Source: Nocardioides aurantiacus
GTDB lineage: Bacteria > Actinomycetota > Actinomycetes > Propionibacteriales > Nocardioidaceae
Direction of reading: 5' to 3'
Assembly: GCF_003752505.1 (NCBI RefSeq)
Contig: NZ_RKHO01000001.1
Location: forward strand, 1,736,001-1,800,000
DNA: 64,000 nucleotides
Shown here one piece after another: positions 1 through 9,444 of the stretch. A program made the translations under genes and the position numbers. Numbering within the stretch: position 1 is the stretch's first letter; each line of letters opens with the position of its first letter. The notes below the pieces were generated by a model. The model ran no database searches and was not told the origin of the DNA. It saw nothing but the letters and a program-made list of their open reading frames with translations.

Positions 1-1180
1 TGCGGCGGTAGTGCTCGGCGACCTCCACCTCCTTGCCCTCGTCCACCGTCAGCCCGCGGCGCAGGCTGCCGAGCGAGGCCGAGACCACGGAGCGCTTGAT
101 GTCGTCGAGCAGGTTGAGCCCGAGGCCCTTGCGGTCCTCGCTGACGTAGGCGATGCCGGCCGAGATCGCGTCCGGGACCGAGCGCAGCTCCAGCTCCTCG
201 CCGTCCAGGAGCAGGGTGCCGGTGGTGCTGCTGCCGTAGGAGCGGCCGAAGACGCTGCGGGCCAGCTCGGTGCGACCCGAGCCCATCAGCCCAGCGATGC
301 CCACGATCTCGCCCCGGCGCACGGTGAGGTCGGCGCCGCGGATCACGGCGCGGCTGCGGTCGAGCGGGTGGGCGACCGTCCAGTCGCGCAGCTCCAGGCG
401 CACCTCCCCGACGTCGGGGGTGCGGTCGGGGAAGCGGTGGTCGAGGTCGCGCCCGACCATGCCGCGGATGATCCGGTCCTCGTCGACGCTGTCCTCGGCG
501 ACGCCCAGCGTCTCGATGGAGCGGCCGTCGCGGATGATCGTGATGTCGTCGGCCACGGCTGCGATCTCGCCCAGCTTGTGGCTGATCATGATGCAGGTGA
601 CGCCCTTGGACTGCAGGTCGCGCAGCAGGTCGAGCAGGTGCGCGGCGTCGTCGTCGTTGAGGGCGGCCGTCGGCTCGTCGAGGATGAGCAGGCGGACCCG
701 CTTGGAGAGCGCCTTGGCGATCTCCACCAGCTGCTGCTTGCCGACGCCGAGGTGCTTGACCTGGGTCAGGGGGTTCTCCACCAGGCCGACCCGGGCGAGC
801 AGCTCGACGGCCTCGCTGTGGGCGCGGTCCCAGGAGATGATCCCCCGGCGGCTGGTCTCGTTGCCGAGGAAGATGTTCTCGGCGATGGAGAGCTCGGGGA
901 TGAGGGCGAGCTCCTGGTGGATGATCACCACGCCCGCGGCCTCGGAGTCGCGGATGCCCTTGAAGGCCACCTCCTCGCCGTCGAGCAGGATGGTGCCGTC
1001 GTAGCTGCCGTGGGGGTAGACCCCGCTCAGCACCTTCATCAGCGTCGACTTGCCGGCGCCGTTCTCGCCGCAGATGGCGTGCACGGTGCCCCGCCCGACG
1101 CGCAGGTCGACGCGGTCGAGCGCCTTGACGCCGGGGAACTGCTTGGTGATGCCGCGCATCTCCAGGATCGGTGCGTCCAT
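1..1180 (-). CDS. Multiple-sugar ABC transporter ATP-binding protein (MmsA/XylG-type), C-terminus cut by window edge
   Basis: This is the ATPase that powers import of a monosaccharide through a CUT2-type ABC transporter on the cytoplasmic face of the membrane. About 393 codons are visible from an ATG at 1180, of roughly 510 expected, and the frame runs off the left edge without a stop. The first ATPase domain shows Walker A GENGAGKST (residues 38-46), a Q-loop IIHQE, a signature-like LGVGKQQLVEIAKALS and Walker B LLILDEPTAAL. The second domain begins with the degenerate GLMGSGRTEL, as is usual for two-domain sugar ATPases. It lies 64 bp downstream of the ChvE-like binding protein on the same strand, so the two should be one operon, with the permease expected off the left end. 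The exact sugar cannot be read from the sequence. Confidence 0.93.
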   Translation of the reverse strand, partial: MDAPILEMRGITKQFPGVKALDRVDLRVGRGTVHAICGENGAGKSTLMKVLSGVYPHGSYDGTILLDGEEVAFKGIRDSEAAGVVIIHQELALIPELSIAENIFLGNETSRRGIISWDRAHSEAVELLARVGLVENPLTQVKHLGVGKQQLVEIAKALSKRVRLLILDEPTAALNDDDAAHLLDLLRDLQSKGVTCIMISHKLGEIAAVADDITIIRDGRSIETLGVAEDSVDEDRIIRGMVGRDLDHRFPDRTPDVGEVRLELRDWTVAHPLDRSRAVIRGADLTVRRGEIVGIAGLMGSGRTELARSVFGRSYGSSTTGTLLLDGEELELRSVPDAISAGIAYVSEDRKGLGLNLLDDIKRSVVSASLGSLRRGLTVDEGKEVEVAEHYRR

Positions 1181-1244
1181 CCCGGGTCCTCTCCGGTCGG
1201 TGGGGCCGGTGGCCGGTCACAGGAGTGACCGGCCACCGGCGGGG

Positions 1245-2318
1245 TCACTTCAGCTCGTCGGCGGTGTAGTAGCCGGAGTCGACCAGCACCTTCGTCACGT
1301 CGTCCTTGGTGACGGGCTGGGGCTCGAGCAGGTAGGACGGGACGACCTTGTTGCCGTTGTCGTAGGTCTCGTCGTCGTTGGTCTCCGGCTCGTCGCCGGA
1401 CTGGATCGACTTGACCATGTCCACGGTGACCTTCGCGAGCTCGCGGGTGTCCTTGAAGATCGTGGAGTACTGCTCGTCGGCCACGATGGACTTGACCGAG
1501 GCCAGCTCGGCGTCCTGGCCGGTCACCACGGGCAGCGGCTTGTCGCCCGAGCCGTAGCCGTTGGCCTTGAGCGCGGCGATGATGCCGAGCGAGAGGCCGT
1601 CGTACGGCGAGAGGACGCCCTGGACGTCCTTCTGCGTGTAGCTGCGGGTGAGGATGTCCTCCATGCGCTTCTGGGCGGTGGCGGGGTCCCAGCGCAGCGT
1701 GGCGGCCTGCTCGAAGTCGGTCTGGCCCGAGACGACCACCAGGTCGCCCGCGTCGATGGCCGGCTGCAGCTTGGACATCGCGCCCTTCCAGAAGAAGGTC
1801 GCGTTGTTGTCGTCGGGCGAGCCGGCGAACAGCTCGACGTTGTAGGGGCCCTTGCCGGACGCCTCGAGCCCCGCGAGCAGCGACTCGGCCTGCAGCACGC
1901 CGACCTGCTCGTTGTCGAAGGTCGTGTAGTAGTCGACGGCGTCGGTGTCGCGGATCAGCCGGTCGTAGGAGATGACGGGGATGTCGGAGTCGGCCGCGGT
2001 CTGCAGCACGTCGCCGAGGGCGGTGCCGTCGATCGCCGCGACGATGAGCACCTCGCTGCCCTTGGTCACCATGTTCTCGACCTGGGAGACCTGGGTGGGG
2101 ATGTCGTCCTCGGCGTACTGCAGGTCGACCTGGTAGCCCGCGTCCTCGAGCTGCTTCTTGATGTTGTTGCCGTCCGCGATCCAGCGCTCGGAGGACTTGG
2201 TCGGCATGGCGACACCGACGGTGCCCTTGTCGCCGTCGCCGCTGCCACCGCCGCTCCCGCAGGCGGCGAGGGTGAGGCTGAGGGCGGCGACGGCCATCGT
2301 CGCGACTGTCTTGCGCAT
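1245..2318 (-). CDS. chvE: ChvE-like multiple-sugar-binding lipoprotein
   Basis: This is the extracellular substrate-binding component of the sugar ABC transporter, 357 aa. The N-terminus is a lipoprotein signal peptide: MRKT, a hydrophobic stretch, then lipobox LTLAAC with the lipidated Cys at residue 20, followed by a Gly/Ser-rich linker. The mature part begins [18 protein letters not shown] and has the periplasmic-binding-protein (type I) layout typical of ChvE/MglB. It includes the [21 protein letters not shown] and [12 protein letters not shown] segments that line the sugar site in this family. The start is supported by an AGGAGA ribosome site just upstream of the ATG. Two LacI-type operators lie about 150-190 bp upstream, which suggests repression relieved by sugar. 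ChvE in Agrobacterium binds several aldoses, so the name is by family only. Confidence 0.92.
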   Translation of the reverse strand: MRKTVATMAVAALSLTLAACGSGGGSGDGDKGTVGVAMPTKSSERWIADGNNIKKQLEDAGYQVDLQYAEDDIPTQVSQVENMVTKGSEVLIVAAIDGTALGDVLQTAADSDIPVISYDRLIRDTDAVDYYTTFDNEQVGVLQAESLLAGLEASGKGPYNVELFAGSPDDNNATFFWKGAMSKLQPAIDAGDLVVVSGQTDFEQAATLRWDPATAQKRMEDILTRSYTQKDVQGVLSPYDGLSLGIIAALKANGYGSGDKPLPVVTGQDAELASVKSIVADEQYSTIFKDTRELAKVTVDMVKSIQSGDEPETNDDETYDNGNKVVPSYLLEPQPVTKDDVTKVLVDSGYYTADELK

Positions 2319-2466
2319 GGGTTCTCCTGATCGGGTGAGGGCACGACGCCGCGTCGGGCCGTGGGGTGGTGGCGCGTCCGACGGGCGGCTGATCAGGCCG
2401 CACCGTCGGCGCCGGTGCTCGCGCGGACACCACGGCCCGCGGGGTGGTGGGGCCGTCGGAGCGGTG

Positions 2467-2480
2467 TGATAGCGCTAACA
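2467..2480. promoter_or_regulatory. LacI-family operator, site 1
   Basis: The sequence TGATAGCGCTAACA is a near-perfect palindrome around AGCGCT and matches the TGTTAGCGCTAACA form common to LacI/GalR-type operators. Site 2 lies 24 bp away centre to centre. Confidence 0.75.
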
Positions 2481-2490
2481 CGAGAGAGTG

Positions 2491-2504
2491 TGTTAGCGCT
2501 CACA
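2491..2504. promoter_or_regulatory. LacI-family operator, site 2
   Basis: TGTTAGCGCTCACA is a second near-palindromic LacI-type site with the same AGCGCT centre. The two sites together probably govern the sugar transporter operon. The MFS gene starts about 137 bp to the right and could also be affected. No LacI-family gene is present in the window. Confidence 0.75.
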
Positions 2505-2562
2505 TCCGAAGTCAAGCACCCCCGTCGCGAAAAGTGGCGCGTCCTCTCCGCGATAGTTGTTT

Positions 2563-2576
2563 GTGACCACGGTCAC
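2563..2576. promoter_or_regulatory. Perfect palindrome GTGACC-AC-GGTCAC upstream of MFS gene
   Basis: This is a 6-2-6 inverted repeat 65 bp before the ATG of the MFS transporter. It could be an operator for an unidentified regulator; nothing in the window names the protein. Confidence 0.35.
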
Positions 2577-2640
2577 CCGGGTAAGGAGGCGTCGTCACGC
2601 CCGGCCCGGGGCGCGATCCCCCGTGAGAGAGAACCTGCCC

Positions 2641-4113
2641 ATGTCCAGTCACACGACCGCGCCCGAGCGGCCGATCAAGAGCCTGATCCCCTCCCGCATG
2701 CACGACATGCCGTGGTCGCGGTTCCACTGGATGGTCGTCTTCGGTCTGGGCACCGCCTGGATCCTCGACGGGCTCGAGGTGCAGATCGTGGCCGCCGGCG
2801 GCTTCGAGAAGTCGCTCAGCATGAGCGCGGCCGACGTCGGCCTCGCCGGCACGGTCTACCTCCTCGGCGAGGTGGTCGGCGCGCTGGTCTTCGGCCGGAT
2901 GACCGACACCCTGGGCCGCAAGAAGATGTTCACGCTGACCCTCGCGGTCTACCTCGTCGGTGCCGCCCTGGCCGGTCTCGCCCCGACCATGGAGCTGTTC
3001 CTGGTCTGCCGCTTCATCTCCGGCATGGGCATCGGCGGCGAGTACTCCGCGGTCAACTCCGCGATCGACGAGCTGATCCCCGGCAAGCACCGCGGCCGGG
3101 TCGACCTCGCGATCAACGGCACCTACTGGCTCGGCGCGGCCCTGGGGGCGCTCGCCAGCTCGATCCTGCTGGACACCGATCGGTTCGCGGAGAACCTCGG
3201 CTGGCGGATCGCCTTCTTCATCGGCCCGGTCCTGGGTCTGGCGATCATCTACCTGCGGCGCCACATCCCCGAGAGCCCGCGCTGGATGCTGACGCACGGT
3301 CGCGCCGAGGAGGCGGAGCAGATCGTCTCCGGCATCGAGCAGTCGGTGCGCGACGGCGGCCGGGAGCTCCCCCACCACGACGACTCCGAGGCCCGCTGGA
3401 TCAAGGCCGGCAAGGGGCTCACGGGCAAGCAGCTGAGCTACGTGTTCTTCAAGCTTTACCCCACCCGCACCGTGCTCGGGCTGTCGCTGATGATCACGCA
3501 GAGCTTCCTCTACAACGCCATCTTCTTCACCTACGCGCTGGTGCTGAAGAACTTCTACGACCTGAGCGCCTCGCAGGCCGCGCTGTTCTTCTTCCCCTTC
3601 GCGATCGGCAACCTGCTCGGTCCGCTCCTGCTGGGCCCGCTGTTCGACACCGTGGGCAGGCGCAAGATGATCGGCGGCTGCTACGCCGGCAGCGGCATCG
3701 TGCTGGGCATCTCGGCCTTCCTCTTCCAGGCCGACGCCCTCACCGCGGTCACCCACACGGCGTTCTGGTGCGTCGCGTTCTTCTTCGCCTCCGCCGGGGC
3801 CTCGGCCGGCTACCTCACCGTCTCCGAGACCTTCCCGCAGGAGGTGCGCGGCCAGGCAATCTCCTACTTCTTCTGCATCGCCCAGCTCTTCGGCGCCCTG
3901 GGCCCCGTCCTGTACGGCGCCCTGATCGGTGACGGCACCGACCGCACGCCGATGTTCTGGGGCTACCTGCTCGCGACCGGCGTGATGCTCTTCGGTGCGC
4001 TGGTCGCCGCCGTGTGGGGCGTCGACGCCGAGGGCAAGTCACTGGAGGAGATCGCGCCGCCCCTCACCGAGTTCGACGAGGACGGCAACCAGAAGACCCT
4101 CCTCCCGGTCTGA
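2641..4113 (+). CDS. MFS transporter, metabolite:H+ symporter type
   Basis: This is a 490-aa inner-membrane transporter of the major facilitator superfamily, probably a proton-coupled importer of an organic acid or sugar. It has about twelve hydrophobic segments in two halves. The loop motif A signature GRMTDTLGRKK lies in the N-terminal half and the equivalent GPLFDTVGRRKM in the second. A conserved RFISGMGIGGEYSAVNSAI resembles the RxxxGxGxGxE signature of the sugar/metabolite porter group. An in-frame ATG exists at 2557, but the first 28 residues from there are Arg-rich and unlike a transporter; I chose 2641, where MSSHTTAPERPIKSLIPSRM leads into helix 1. The Usp gene follows 27 bp later, probably in the same transcript. 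The substrate is unknown. Confidence 0.88.
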   Translation: MSSHTTAPERPIKSLIPSRMHDMPWSRFHWMVVFGLGTAWILDGLEVQIVAAGGFEKSLSMSAADVGLAGTVYLLGEVVGALVFGRMTDTLGRKKMFTLTLAVYLVGAALAGLAPTMELFLVCRFISGMGIGGEYSAVNSAIDELIPGKHRGRVDLAINGTYWLGAALGALASSILLDTDRFAENLGWRIAFFIGPVLGLAIIYLRRHIPESPRWMLTHGRAEEAEQIVSGIEQSVRDGGRELPHHDDSEARWIKAGKGLTGKQLSYVFFKLYPTRTVLGLSLMITQSFLYNAIFFTYALVLKNFYDLSASQAALFFFPFAIGNLLGPLLLGPLFDTVGRRKMIGGCYAGSGIVLGISAFLFQADALTAVTHTAFWCVAFFFASAGASAGYLTVSETFPQEVRGQAISYFFCIAQLFGALGPVLYGALIGDGTDRTPMFWGYLLATGVMLFGALVAAVWGVDAEGKSLEEIAPPLTEFDEDGNQKTLLPV

Positions 4114-4140
4114 GCCACCACCCACCTACAGGAGCACGAC

Positions 4141-4695
4141 ATGGACGAGCAGCAGCAGCCCTACACCGTCGTCGTCGGCGTCAGCGCGACGTCGAAGTCA
4201 CCCACGGCGCTGGTGTGGGCCCGGGCCCAGGCCGAGGCCAACGACGGGCGGCTCGTCGCCGTCCGCGTCTACCAGCCCACCCACGTCCCGGGCGCTCCGT
4301 CCGGCACCGCGTCGCGGATCCCCCACGACCCGGCCGCACTGCACGCCCAGCAGCAGACGGCGCTGGAGCGCGACGTCGCCGAGGTGCTCGGGGCCGACCA
4401 CACGGCCGAGCTCCGGGTGGTGCGGGGCGGCAAGCGCCGCGGCCTCCTGGAGCAGGCGCAGGACGCGGACCTGCTGGTCATCGACGCCCCACGGACCGCG
4501 TCGATGTCGCCGTTGCTGGCGCACCGGATCGTGTACGCCGCCTCCTGCCCCGTCGTGGTGATGCCCCCGTCGATCTCGGGGGCGCCCGAGTCGGCGCTGT
4601 CGCGCTCGGCCAAGGCCGTCGGCCGCGCCGCCCTCCGCTCGGCCGGCACGAGCGGCCGGCCGGGCTACCGCCCTCCGGCGGGCCCGATCGACTAG
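4141..4695 (+). CDS. Universal stress protein family protein (single domain)
   Basis: This 184-aa cytoplasmic protein has one Usp fold: first beta strand YTVVVGVSATSKSPTALVWA, a central region, then DADLLVIDA and the last strand SCPVVVMPP. The C-terminal 35 residues are a low-complexity Ala/Ser/Pro tail outside the domain. The usual ATP-binding G-x2-G-x9-G-(S/T) motif is not clear; the corresponding stretch reads APRTASMSPLLAHRIVYAASCP, so nucleotide binding is doubtful. An AGGAG ribosome site precedes the ATG. The gene follows the MFS transporter closely, and Usp genes are often co-transcribed with transporters. It ends 5 bp before the convergent recQ stop codon. Confidence 0.75.
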   Translation: MDEQQQPYTVVVGVSATSKSPTALVWARAQAEANDGRLVAVRVYQPTHVPGAPSGTASRIPHDPAALHAQQQTALERDVAEVLGADHTAELRVVRGGKRRGLLEQAQDADLLVIDAPRTASMSPLLAHRIVYAASCPVVVMPPSISGAPESALSRSAKAVGRAALRSAGTSGRPGYRPPAGPID

Positions 4696-4700
4696 GGACC

Positions 4701-6560
4701 TCAGCCGGCCAGCACCTCGAGCAGGGCGTCGCCCCACTTCTCCAGCTTGCCGGCGCCGATGCCGGAGATGCCGCCCAGCGCCGCCTTGTCGGCGGGCACC
4801 TCCGCGGCGACCTGGCGCAGCGTGGCGTCGTGGAAGACGACGTACGCCGGGAGCCCGGCCTCCTTGGCCGTGACCGCCCGCCAGCCGCGCAGCCGCTCGA
4901 AGCGGGCCTCGCCCGCGGCGTCGAGCGGGGTGGCGTCAGCCGCCGCGCGACTGCCGCCACCGGAGCGTCGGCGGGTCGCCCGGGGCGCCTCGGTGCGCAG
5001 CGGCACCTGCCGGCCGGCGCGGAGCACCTCGTCGGAGCCCGGCGTCAGCTCCAGCGTGCCGTAGCCGTCGGCGGAGACGGCCAGCAACCGCCGGGCGAGC
5101 AGCTGTCGCACCACGCCCCGCCAGCCGGCGGCGTCGAGCTCGGTGCCGATGCCGAAGACGGTGAGGTCGGTGTGGCCGAGCTGGGTCACGCGCGGCGTGG
5201 CGTTGCCCAGCAGGATGTCGACGACGTGGCCCGCGCCGTAGCGCTGGCCGCGCTGGTGCAGCCGCACCACGGCCGAGAGCACCTTCTGCGCGGCGACCGT
5301 GCCGTCCCAGGTCTGCGGCGGGGTGGTGCAGGTGTCGCAGTTGCCGCACGGGCCCGACTCCTGCCCGAAGTAGGCCAGCAGCTGGACGCGGCGGCACTCC
5401 ACGGTCTCGCACAGCGCGAGCATCGCGTCGAGGTTCTGGCCCAGGCGCCGGCGGTGGGCGGCGTCGCCCTCGGAGGTGTCGATCATGCGCCGCTGCTGGA
5501 CGACGTCGGCCAGCCCGTAGGCCAGCCACGCGGTGGCCGAAGCGCCGTCGCGGCCCGCCCGGCCGGTCTCCTGGTAGTAGCCCTCGACGGACTTGGGCAG
5601 GTCGAGGTGGGCCACGAACCGCACGTCGGGCTTGTCGATGCCCATGCCGAACGCGATGGTCGCGGTCATCACGAGGCCGGGCTCGCGCAGGAAGCGCGCC
5701 TGGTGCTCGGCGCGGACCGAGGCGTCGAGCCCCGCGTGGTAGGGCAGCGCGGTGATGCCGTTCTTGACCAGGAAGGCGGCAGTCTCCTCCACCGACCTGC
5801 GCGAGAGGCAGTAGACGATGCCGGCGTCGCCCGCGTGCTCGGTGCGCAGCAGCTCGAGCAGCTGGGCGCGCGGGTTGTCCTTGGGCACGATGCGGTACTC
5901 GATGTTGGGGCGGTCGAAGCCGGCCACGAAGGTCCGCGCCGCGCCCAGGTGCAGCCGCTCGACGATGTCGGCGGCCGTCGCCTGCGTCGCCGTCGCGGTC
6001 AGCGCGATCCGCGGGACGCCGGGCCACCGGTCGCCGAGCACGGCGAGCTGGAGGTAGTCGGGCCGGAAGTCGTGGCCCCACGAGGAGACGCAGTGCGCCT
6101 CGTCGATGGCGAAGAGCGCGATCTCGCCGCGGTCGAGCAGCTGGAGCGTCGAGGGCACCGAGAGCCGCTCGGGGGCGAGGTAGAGCAGGTCGAGCTCGCC
6201 GCCGACGTAGGCCGCCTCGACCCGGCGCCGCTCCTCGAGGTCCTGCGTGGAGTTGAGGTAGGCCGCCCGGACGCCGAGCGCGGCGAGGGCGTCGACCTGG
6301 TCCTGCATCAGCGCGATCAGCGGCGAGACCACCACGCCGGTGCCGGGACGGACCAGCGCCGGCACCTGGTAGCACAGCGACTTGCCGCCGCCGGTCGGCA
6401 TCAGCACCAGGGCGTCTCCCCCGGCCACCACGGTGTCGATGACGGCCGCCTGCTCCCCGCGGAACTCGGGGTAGCCGAAGACGGTGCGCAGCGTCTCCAG
6501 CGGGCTGGTCGGGGCCGCAGCCGTCACGTCGCGCACGGGAGCCATCCTGCCCGACGCCAC
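4701..6560 (-). CDS. recQ: ATP-dependent DNA helicase RecQ
   Basis: This is a 3'-5' DNA helicase acting in recombinational repair, 619 aa and close to the usual bacterial length. Walker A is [12 protein letters not shown] with the Lys at residue 60, and the DEAH box [16 protein letters not shown] covers residues 153-156. Motif VI is [11 protein letters not shown]. The zinc-binding module is visible as [13 protein letters not shown] followed by CGNCDTC. A winged-helix region and a C-terminal HRDC domain follow (roughly residues 540-619, containing [20 protein letters not shown]). A second in-frame ATG at 6545 is an equally good start. The gene is divergent from the photolyase-like gene, so two putative DNA-repair genes share a short promoter region. 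Confidence 0.95.
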   Translation of the reverse strand: MASGRMAPVRDVTAAAPTSPLETLRTVFGYPEFRGEQAAVIDTVVAGGDALVLMPTGGGKSLCYQVPALVRPGTGVVVSPLIALMQDQVDALAALGVRAAYLNSTQDLEERRRVEAAYVGGELDLLYLAPERLSVPSTLQLLDRGEIALFAIDEAHCVSSWGHDFRPDYLQLAVLGDRWPGVPRIALTATATQATAADIVERLHLGAARTFVAGFDRPNIEYRIVPKDNPRAQLLELLRTEHAGDAGIVYCLSRRSVEETAAFLVKNGITALPYHAGLDASVRAEHQARFLREPGLVMTATIAFGMGIDKPDVRFVAHLDLPKSVEGYYQETGRAGRDGASATAWLAYGLADVVQQRRMIDTSEGDAAHRRRLGQNLDAMLALCETVECRRVQLLAYFGQESGPCGNCDTCTTPPQTWDGTVAAQKVLSAVVRLHQRGQRYGAGHVVDILLGNATPRVTQLGHTDLTVFGIGTELDAAGWRGVVRQLLARRLLAVSADGYGTLELTPGSDEVLRAGRQVPLRTEAPRATRRRSGGGSRAAADATPLDAAGEARFERLRGWRAVTAKEAGLPAYVVFHDATLRQVAAEVPADKAALGGISGIGAGKLEKWGDALLEVLAG

Positions 6561-6598
6561 CGACCACCCCGTCGCGACCCGGCTGGCAGTCTGGGCGG

Positions 6599-7822
6599 GT
6601 GCCCTCCCTGCCCCCGCTGCCGGACGTCGACGACACCGGGGCGGTGGTGGCCTGGGTCTCCGAGCACCTCGGCGACCTGGCCCTGGAGGGACCCGACGGG
6701 ATCCGTCCCGGCGGCCACCGGGGTGGCCAGGCCGCGGCCGACCTCGCGCTCGCGACCCTCGACGTGGCCGGCTACGCCCGGTCGCGGTCCACGGTGCTGC
6801 CCGAGTCGCGCCGCGGGGCGACCCGGCTCTCGCCGTACGTCCGGCACGGGCTGCTGAGCCTGCCCGAGGTCTGGGGCGCCGTGGGCGACGCCCCGTCCTC
6901 GGACCGTCGCCGCTACCGCGACGAGCTGATGTGGCAGGAGTTCGCGCGCCACCTCTACGCCGGCACCGGCGCGGCGCTGGCCGAGCCGCTGCGCTACCAC
7001 CCGCCCCACCCGGCGAGCCCGCCCGCGTGGGAGGAGCAGATGGCCTGCACGTCGTGGCTGCGCGAGGAGCTCGAGGGCCAGGGCTGGCTGGTCAACCAGA
7101 CCCGGATGTGGTGGGCCTCCCACTGGACCGTCCGGCACGGTCGCGACTGGCGCGAGGGCGAGGACGACTTCTTCCGCCACCTGCTCGACGGGTCGCGCGC
7201 CGCCAACCGGCTCGGCTGGCAGTGGACCGTCGGCTCCGGCACCGGCAAGCCCTACGGCTTCAGCCGGTGGCAGGTGGAGAAGCGCGCGCCGCAGCTGTGC
7301 CGCTCCTGCCCGCTGCGCGACGCCTGCCCGGTCCAGGGCTGGCCCGACGCCGAGCGCGGGCCGCGCGTCGAGGGCGCAGCGGCAGGCACCGCCGAGGGCC
7401 CCGGGGCCGGCCCCGACGCACCGTCCCGCTCCGGCGACCCGGCGGCGGTCTGGCTCACCGCGGAGTCGCTGGGCGACGCAGATCCGGCGCTGGCCGCGCA
7501 CCCCGACCTCCCCGTCGTCTTCGTGTACGACGAGCCGCTGCTGCGCTCGCTGCGCCTGTCCGGCAAGCGCCTGGTGTTCCTGGCCGAGTGCCTCGCCGAC
7601 CTGGCCGAGCGCCGCGAGGTCGACGTGCGCCGGGGGCGGGTGGGCGAGGAGCTGGCCGGCACCGCCGTCGCCGCGACCTTCGCCCCGGTGCCGGGCTTCA
7701 CCCGTCGCTCGGCCGCGGTCGAGGTCGCCGACCTCCACCCGTGGCCGTGGCTGGTCCGTCCGGCCGGGCAGCGGCTCACCTCCTACAGCGCCTGGCGCAA
7801 GGGCGTGTCCCTCCGGGCGTGA
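6599..7822 (+). CDS. Photolyase/cryptochrome-family protein with permuted domain order
   Basis: This 407-aa protein (GTG start) carries the FAD-binding helical domain of photolyases at its N-terminus: [48 protein letters not shown] and [20 protein letters not shown] then [12 protein letters not shown]. The usual N-terminal antenna domain is absent. Instead residues about 283-407 look like that domain moved to the C-terminus: [17 protein letters not shown] parallels the VWFRRDLRLxDNPALAA opening, [13 protein letters not shown] the next strand, [11 protein letters not shown] the following helix, and [11 protein letters not shown] the domain end. Between the two sits a three-cysteine cluster [10 protein letters not shown] (residues 234-243) in place of the usual RIFNP tail, which might bind metal. 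Light-driven repair or photoreception is inferred from family only. Confidence 0.8.
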   Translation: MPSLPPLPDVDDTGAVVAWVSEHLGDLALEGPDGIRPGGHRGGQAAADLALATLDVAGYARSRSTVLPESRRGATRLSPYVRHGLLSLPEVWGAVGDAPSSDRRRYRDELMWQEFARHLYAGTGAALAEPLRYHPPHPASPPAWEEQMACTSWLREELEGQGWLVNQTRMWWASHWTVRHGRDWREGEDDFFRHLLDGSRAANRLGWQWTVGSGTGKPYGFSRWQVEKRAPQLCRSCPLRDACPVQGWPDAERGPRVEGAAAGTAEGPGAGPDAPSRSGDPAAVWLTAESLGDADPALAAHPDLPVVFVYDEPLLRSLRLSGKRLVFLAECLADLAERREVDVRRGRVGEELAGTAVAATFAPVPGFTRRSAAVEVADLHPWPWLVRPAGQRLTSYSAWRKGVSLRA

Positions 7823-7846
7823 GACGGATCAGCCGCCGGGTGGACC

Positions 7847-9409
7847 TCAGGGCACCATCACACCCGGGTTGAGGACGCCGGTGGGGTCGAGGGCCGCCTT
7901 GACCGCGCGCAGCACCGTCACGCCGACCGGGCCGACCTCGCGGGCCAGCCAGGGGCGGTGGTCGGTGCCCACGGCGTGGTGGTGGGTGATGGTGCCGCCC
8001 GCGGCGAGGACGGCGTCGCTGGCCGCAGCCTTGGCGGCGAGCCACCGACCCAGCGGGTCCTCGCCCTGCCGCGCCGCGACGGTGAAGTAGAGCGAGCACC
8101 CGGTCTCGTAGACGTGGGAGACGTGGCACAGCACGAGCGTCCCCTCACCCAGGCCGTCCTGGAGCGCCTCGGTCACCGCGTCGCGGAGCCGGTCGACCCC
8201 GCTCCAGAACGTCGCCGTCTCGAGGGTCTCGACCAGGACGCCGGCATCGAGCATCGAGTCCCGGAGGTAGGGCGCCGCGAAGCGCCCCTCGCGCCAGTGC
8301 CGGCCGCGCTTCTCGCCCAGCGGCGACCCACCCGCCGCGGCCAGCGCCTCGGCGACCTCGGCCCGCCGTCGCTCCACCGCGTCGCCCTCGTGGCCGACCA
8401 CCATCAGGCACCCCGACACCCCCTCGCCGCCCACGTCGGACTGGCTGGCGAGGTTGAGCGCGGTCTCGGTCTCGTCGGAGAGCCGGACGATCGTCGGCAG
8501 CAGCTGGTGCTGCGCCAGGTGCCGCACCGCCTCCCGGCCGGCGGCGAAGGACTCGAACCGCCAGGCCTCGTGGACCTGCTCGGCCGGACGCGCACGGACC
8601 CGGACCGTGACCTCGGTGATCACGCCGAACGCCCCCTCCGAGCCCAGCAGCAGCTGCCGCAGGTCGGGGCCGGCCGCGCTGGCGGGGGCGGCCCCCGCGA
8701 CGATCTCCCCGACCGGTGTGGCGGCCCGCAGACCCACCACCATCTGGTCGAAGCGTCCGAAGCCCGCGCTGTTCTGGCCGCTGCTGCGCGTCGCGGCGAA
8801 GCCACCGATGCTCGCGTGCTCGAAGGACTGCGGGAAGTGGCCGAGGGTGAGGCCGTGCTCGGCCAGCGCCGCCTCGGCCTCGGGGCCGCGCATCCCCGGC
8901 TGCAGGGTGGCGGTCATCGAGACCGGGTCGACCGCGAGCAGGCCGTCCAGCCGCGCGAGGTCGAGGCTGACCACGCCGGCGTACCCCTCACGGGTGGCGA
9001 CGAGACCGCCGGTGACGGACGTGCCGCCACCGAACGGGACCACCGCGACGTGGTGCTCGCGCGCCCAGGCGAGCACCGCGACGACCTCGTCGTGGGACCC
9101 GGGGCGCACCACGGCGTCGGGGGCGTCGGACAGGTCGCCGGCGCGGGCGCGCAGCAGGTCGGGCGTCGACTTCCCCCGGGTCCGCGACCGGCGGGTGCCC
9201 TCGTCGGTGTGCACGTGGGCGGTCCCGACGGCTCCGGCCAGGGACGCCAGCAGCTCCTCCGCCAGGCCCGGCCCGGGCAGCACCACCCGGTCGACGGCCG
9301 GGGTCGGCACGGCCCCGAAGGCGGCGTCGACCAGGGCCTGGGTGGCCTCGGACAGGGGGCCGGCGAGGCGGGGGTCGCCCCAGCGCTGCGGGTGCATCTC
9401 TCGGGTCAT
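7847..9409 (-). CDS. FAD-binding oxidase, alkyl-dihydroxyacetonephosphate-synthase-like
   Basis: This is a 520-aa flavoprotein of the PCMH/vanillyl-alcohol-oxidase superfamily. The FAD-binding part includes VRPGSHDEVVAVLAWARE and VVPFGGGTSVTGG. The C-terminal half has LCHVSHVYETGCSLYFTVAA and a His triplet THHHAVGTDHRPWL (His 476-478), hallmarks of alkyl-DHAP synthase relatives, which exchange or oxidise groups on a glycerol-phosphate-like substrate. It is divergent from a TetR gene with only 17 bp between the start codons, and glpD lies beyond. The same trio occurs in Mycobacterium tuberculosis (Rv2249c-Rv2251), which supports a shared role in ether-lipid or glycerol-phosphate metabolism. 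The true substrate is not established. Confidence 0.88.
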   Translation of the reverse strand: MTREMHPQRWGDPRLAGPLSEATQALVDAAFGAVPTPAVDRVVLPGPGLAEELLASLAGAVGTAHVHTDEGTRRSRTRGKSTPDLLRARAGDLSDAPDAVVRPGSHDEVVAVLAWAREHHVAVVPFGGGTSVTGGLVATREGYAGVVSLDLARLDGLLAVDPVSMTATLQPGMRGPEAEAALAEHGLTLGHFPQSFEHASIGGFAATRSSGQNSAGFGRFDQMVVGLRAATPVGEIVAGAAPASAAGPDLRQLLLGSEGAFGVITEVTVRVRARPAEQVHEAWRFESFAAGREAVRHLAQHQLLPTIVRLSDETETALNLASQSDVGGEGVSGCLMVVGHEGDAVERRRAEVAEALAAAGGSPLGEKRGRHWREGRFAAPYLRDSMLDAGVLVETLETATFWSGVDRLRDAVTEALQDGLGEGTLVLCHVSHVYETGCSLYFTVAARQGEDPLGRWLAAKAAASDAVLAAGGTITHHHAVGTDHRPWLAREVGPVGVTVLRAVKAALDPTGVLNPGVMVP

Positions 9410-9411
9410 GC

Positions 9412-9444
9412 GTTACATTGTGACACATGTCGTCTGTCAGTAAC
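9412..9444. promoter_or_regulatory. Candidate TetR operator overlapping both divergent start codons
   Basis: Only 17 bp separate the two ATGs. Inverted arms GTTAC...GTAAC (9412-9416 and 9440-9444) enclose TGACA...TGTCA (9421-9425 and 9435-9439). This could be the autoregulatory site of the TetR protein. Confidence 0.35.

Larger units (their letters stand above)
2319..2640. other. Divergent intergenic region with regulatory palindromes
   Basis: This 322-bp gap separates the minus-strand sugar-binding gene from the plus-strand MFS gene and holds no convincing gene. It contains the two LacI-type operators and the GTGACC palindrome listed separately. Confidence 0.7.

Noticed and set aside
11-1228. 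Long plus-strand open frame at the left end
   Set aside because: It is the antisense shadow of the sugar ATPase, whose minus-strand frame has every ABC motif.
4014-6857. 947-codon plus-strand open frame
   Set aside because: It is antisense to recQ and runs through the end of the MFS gene and the Usp gene; composition is Arg/Gly/Ala without any domain. High-GC shadow.
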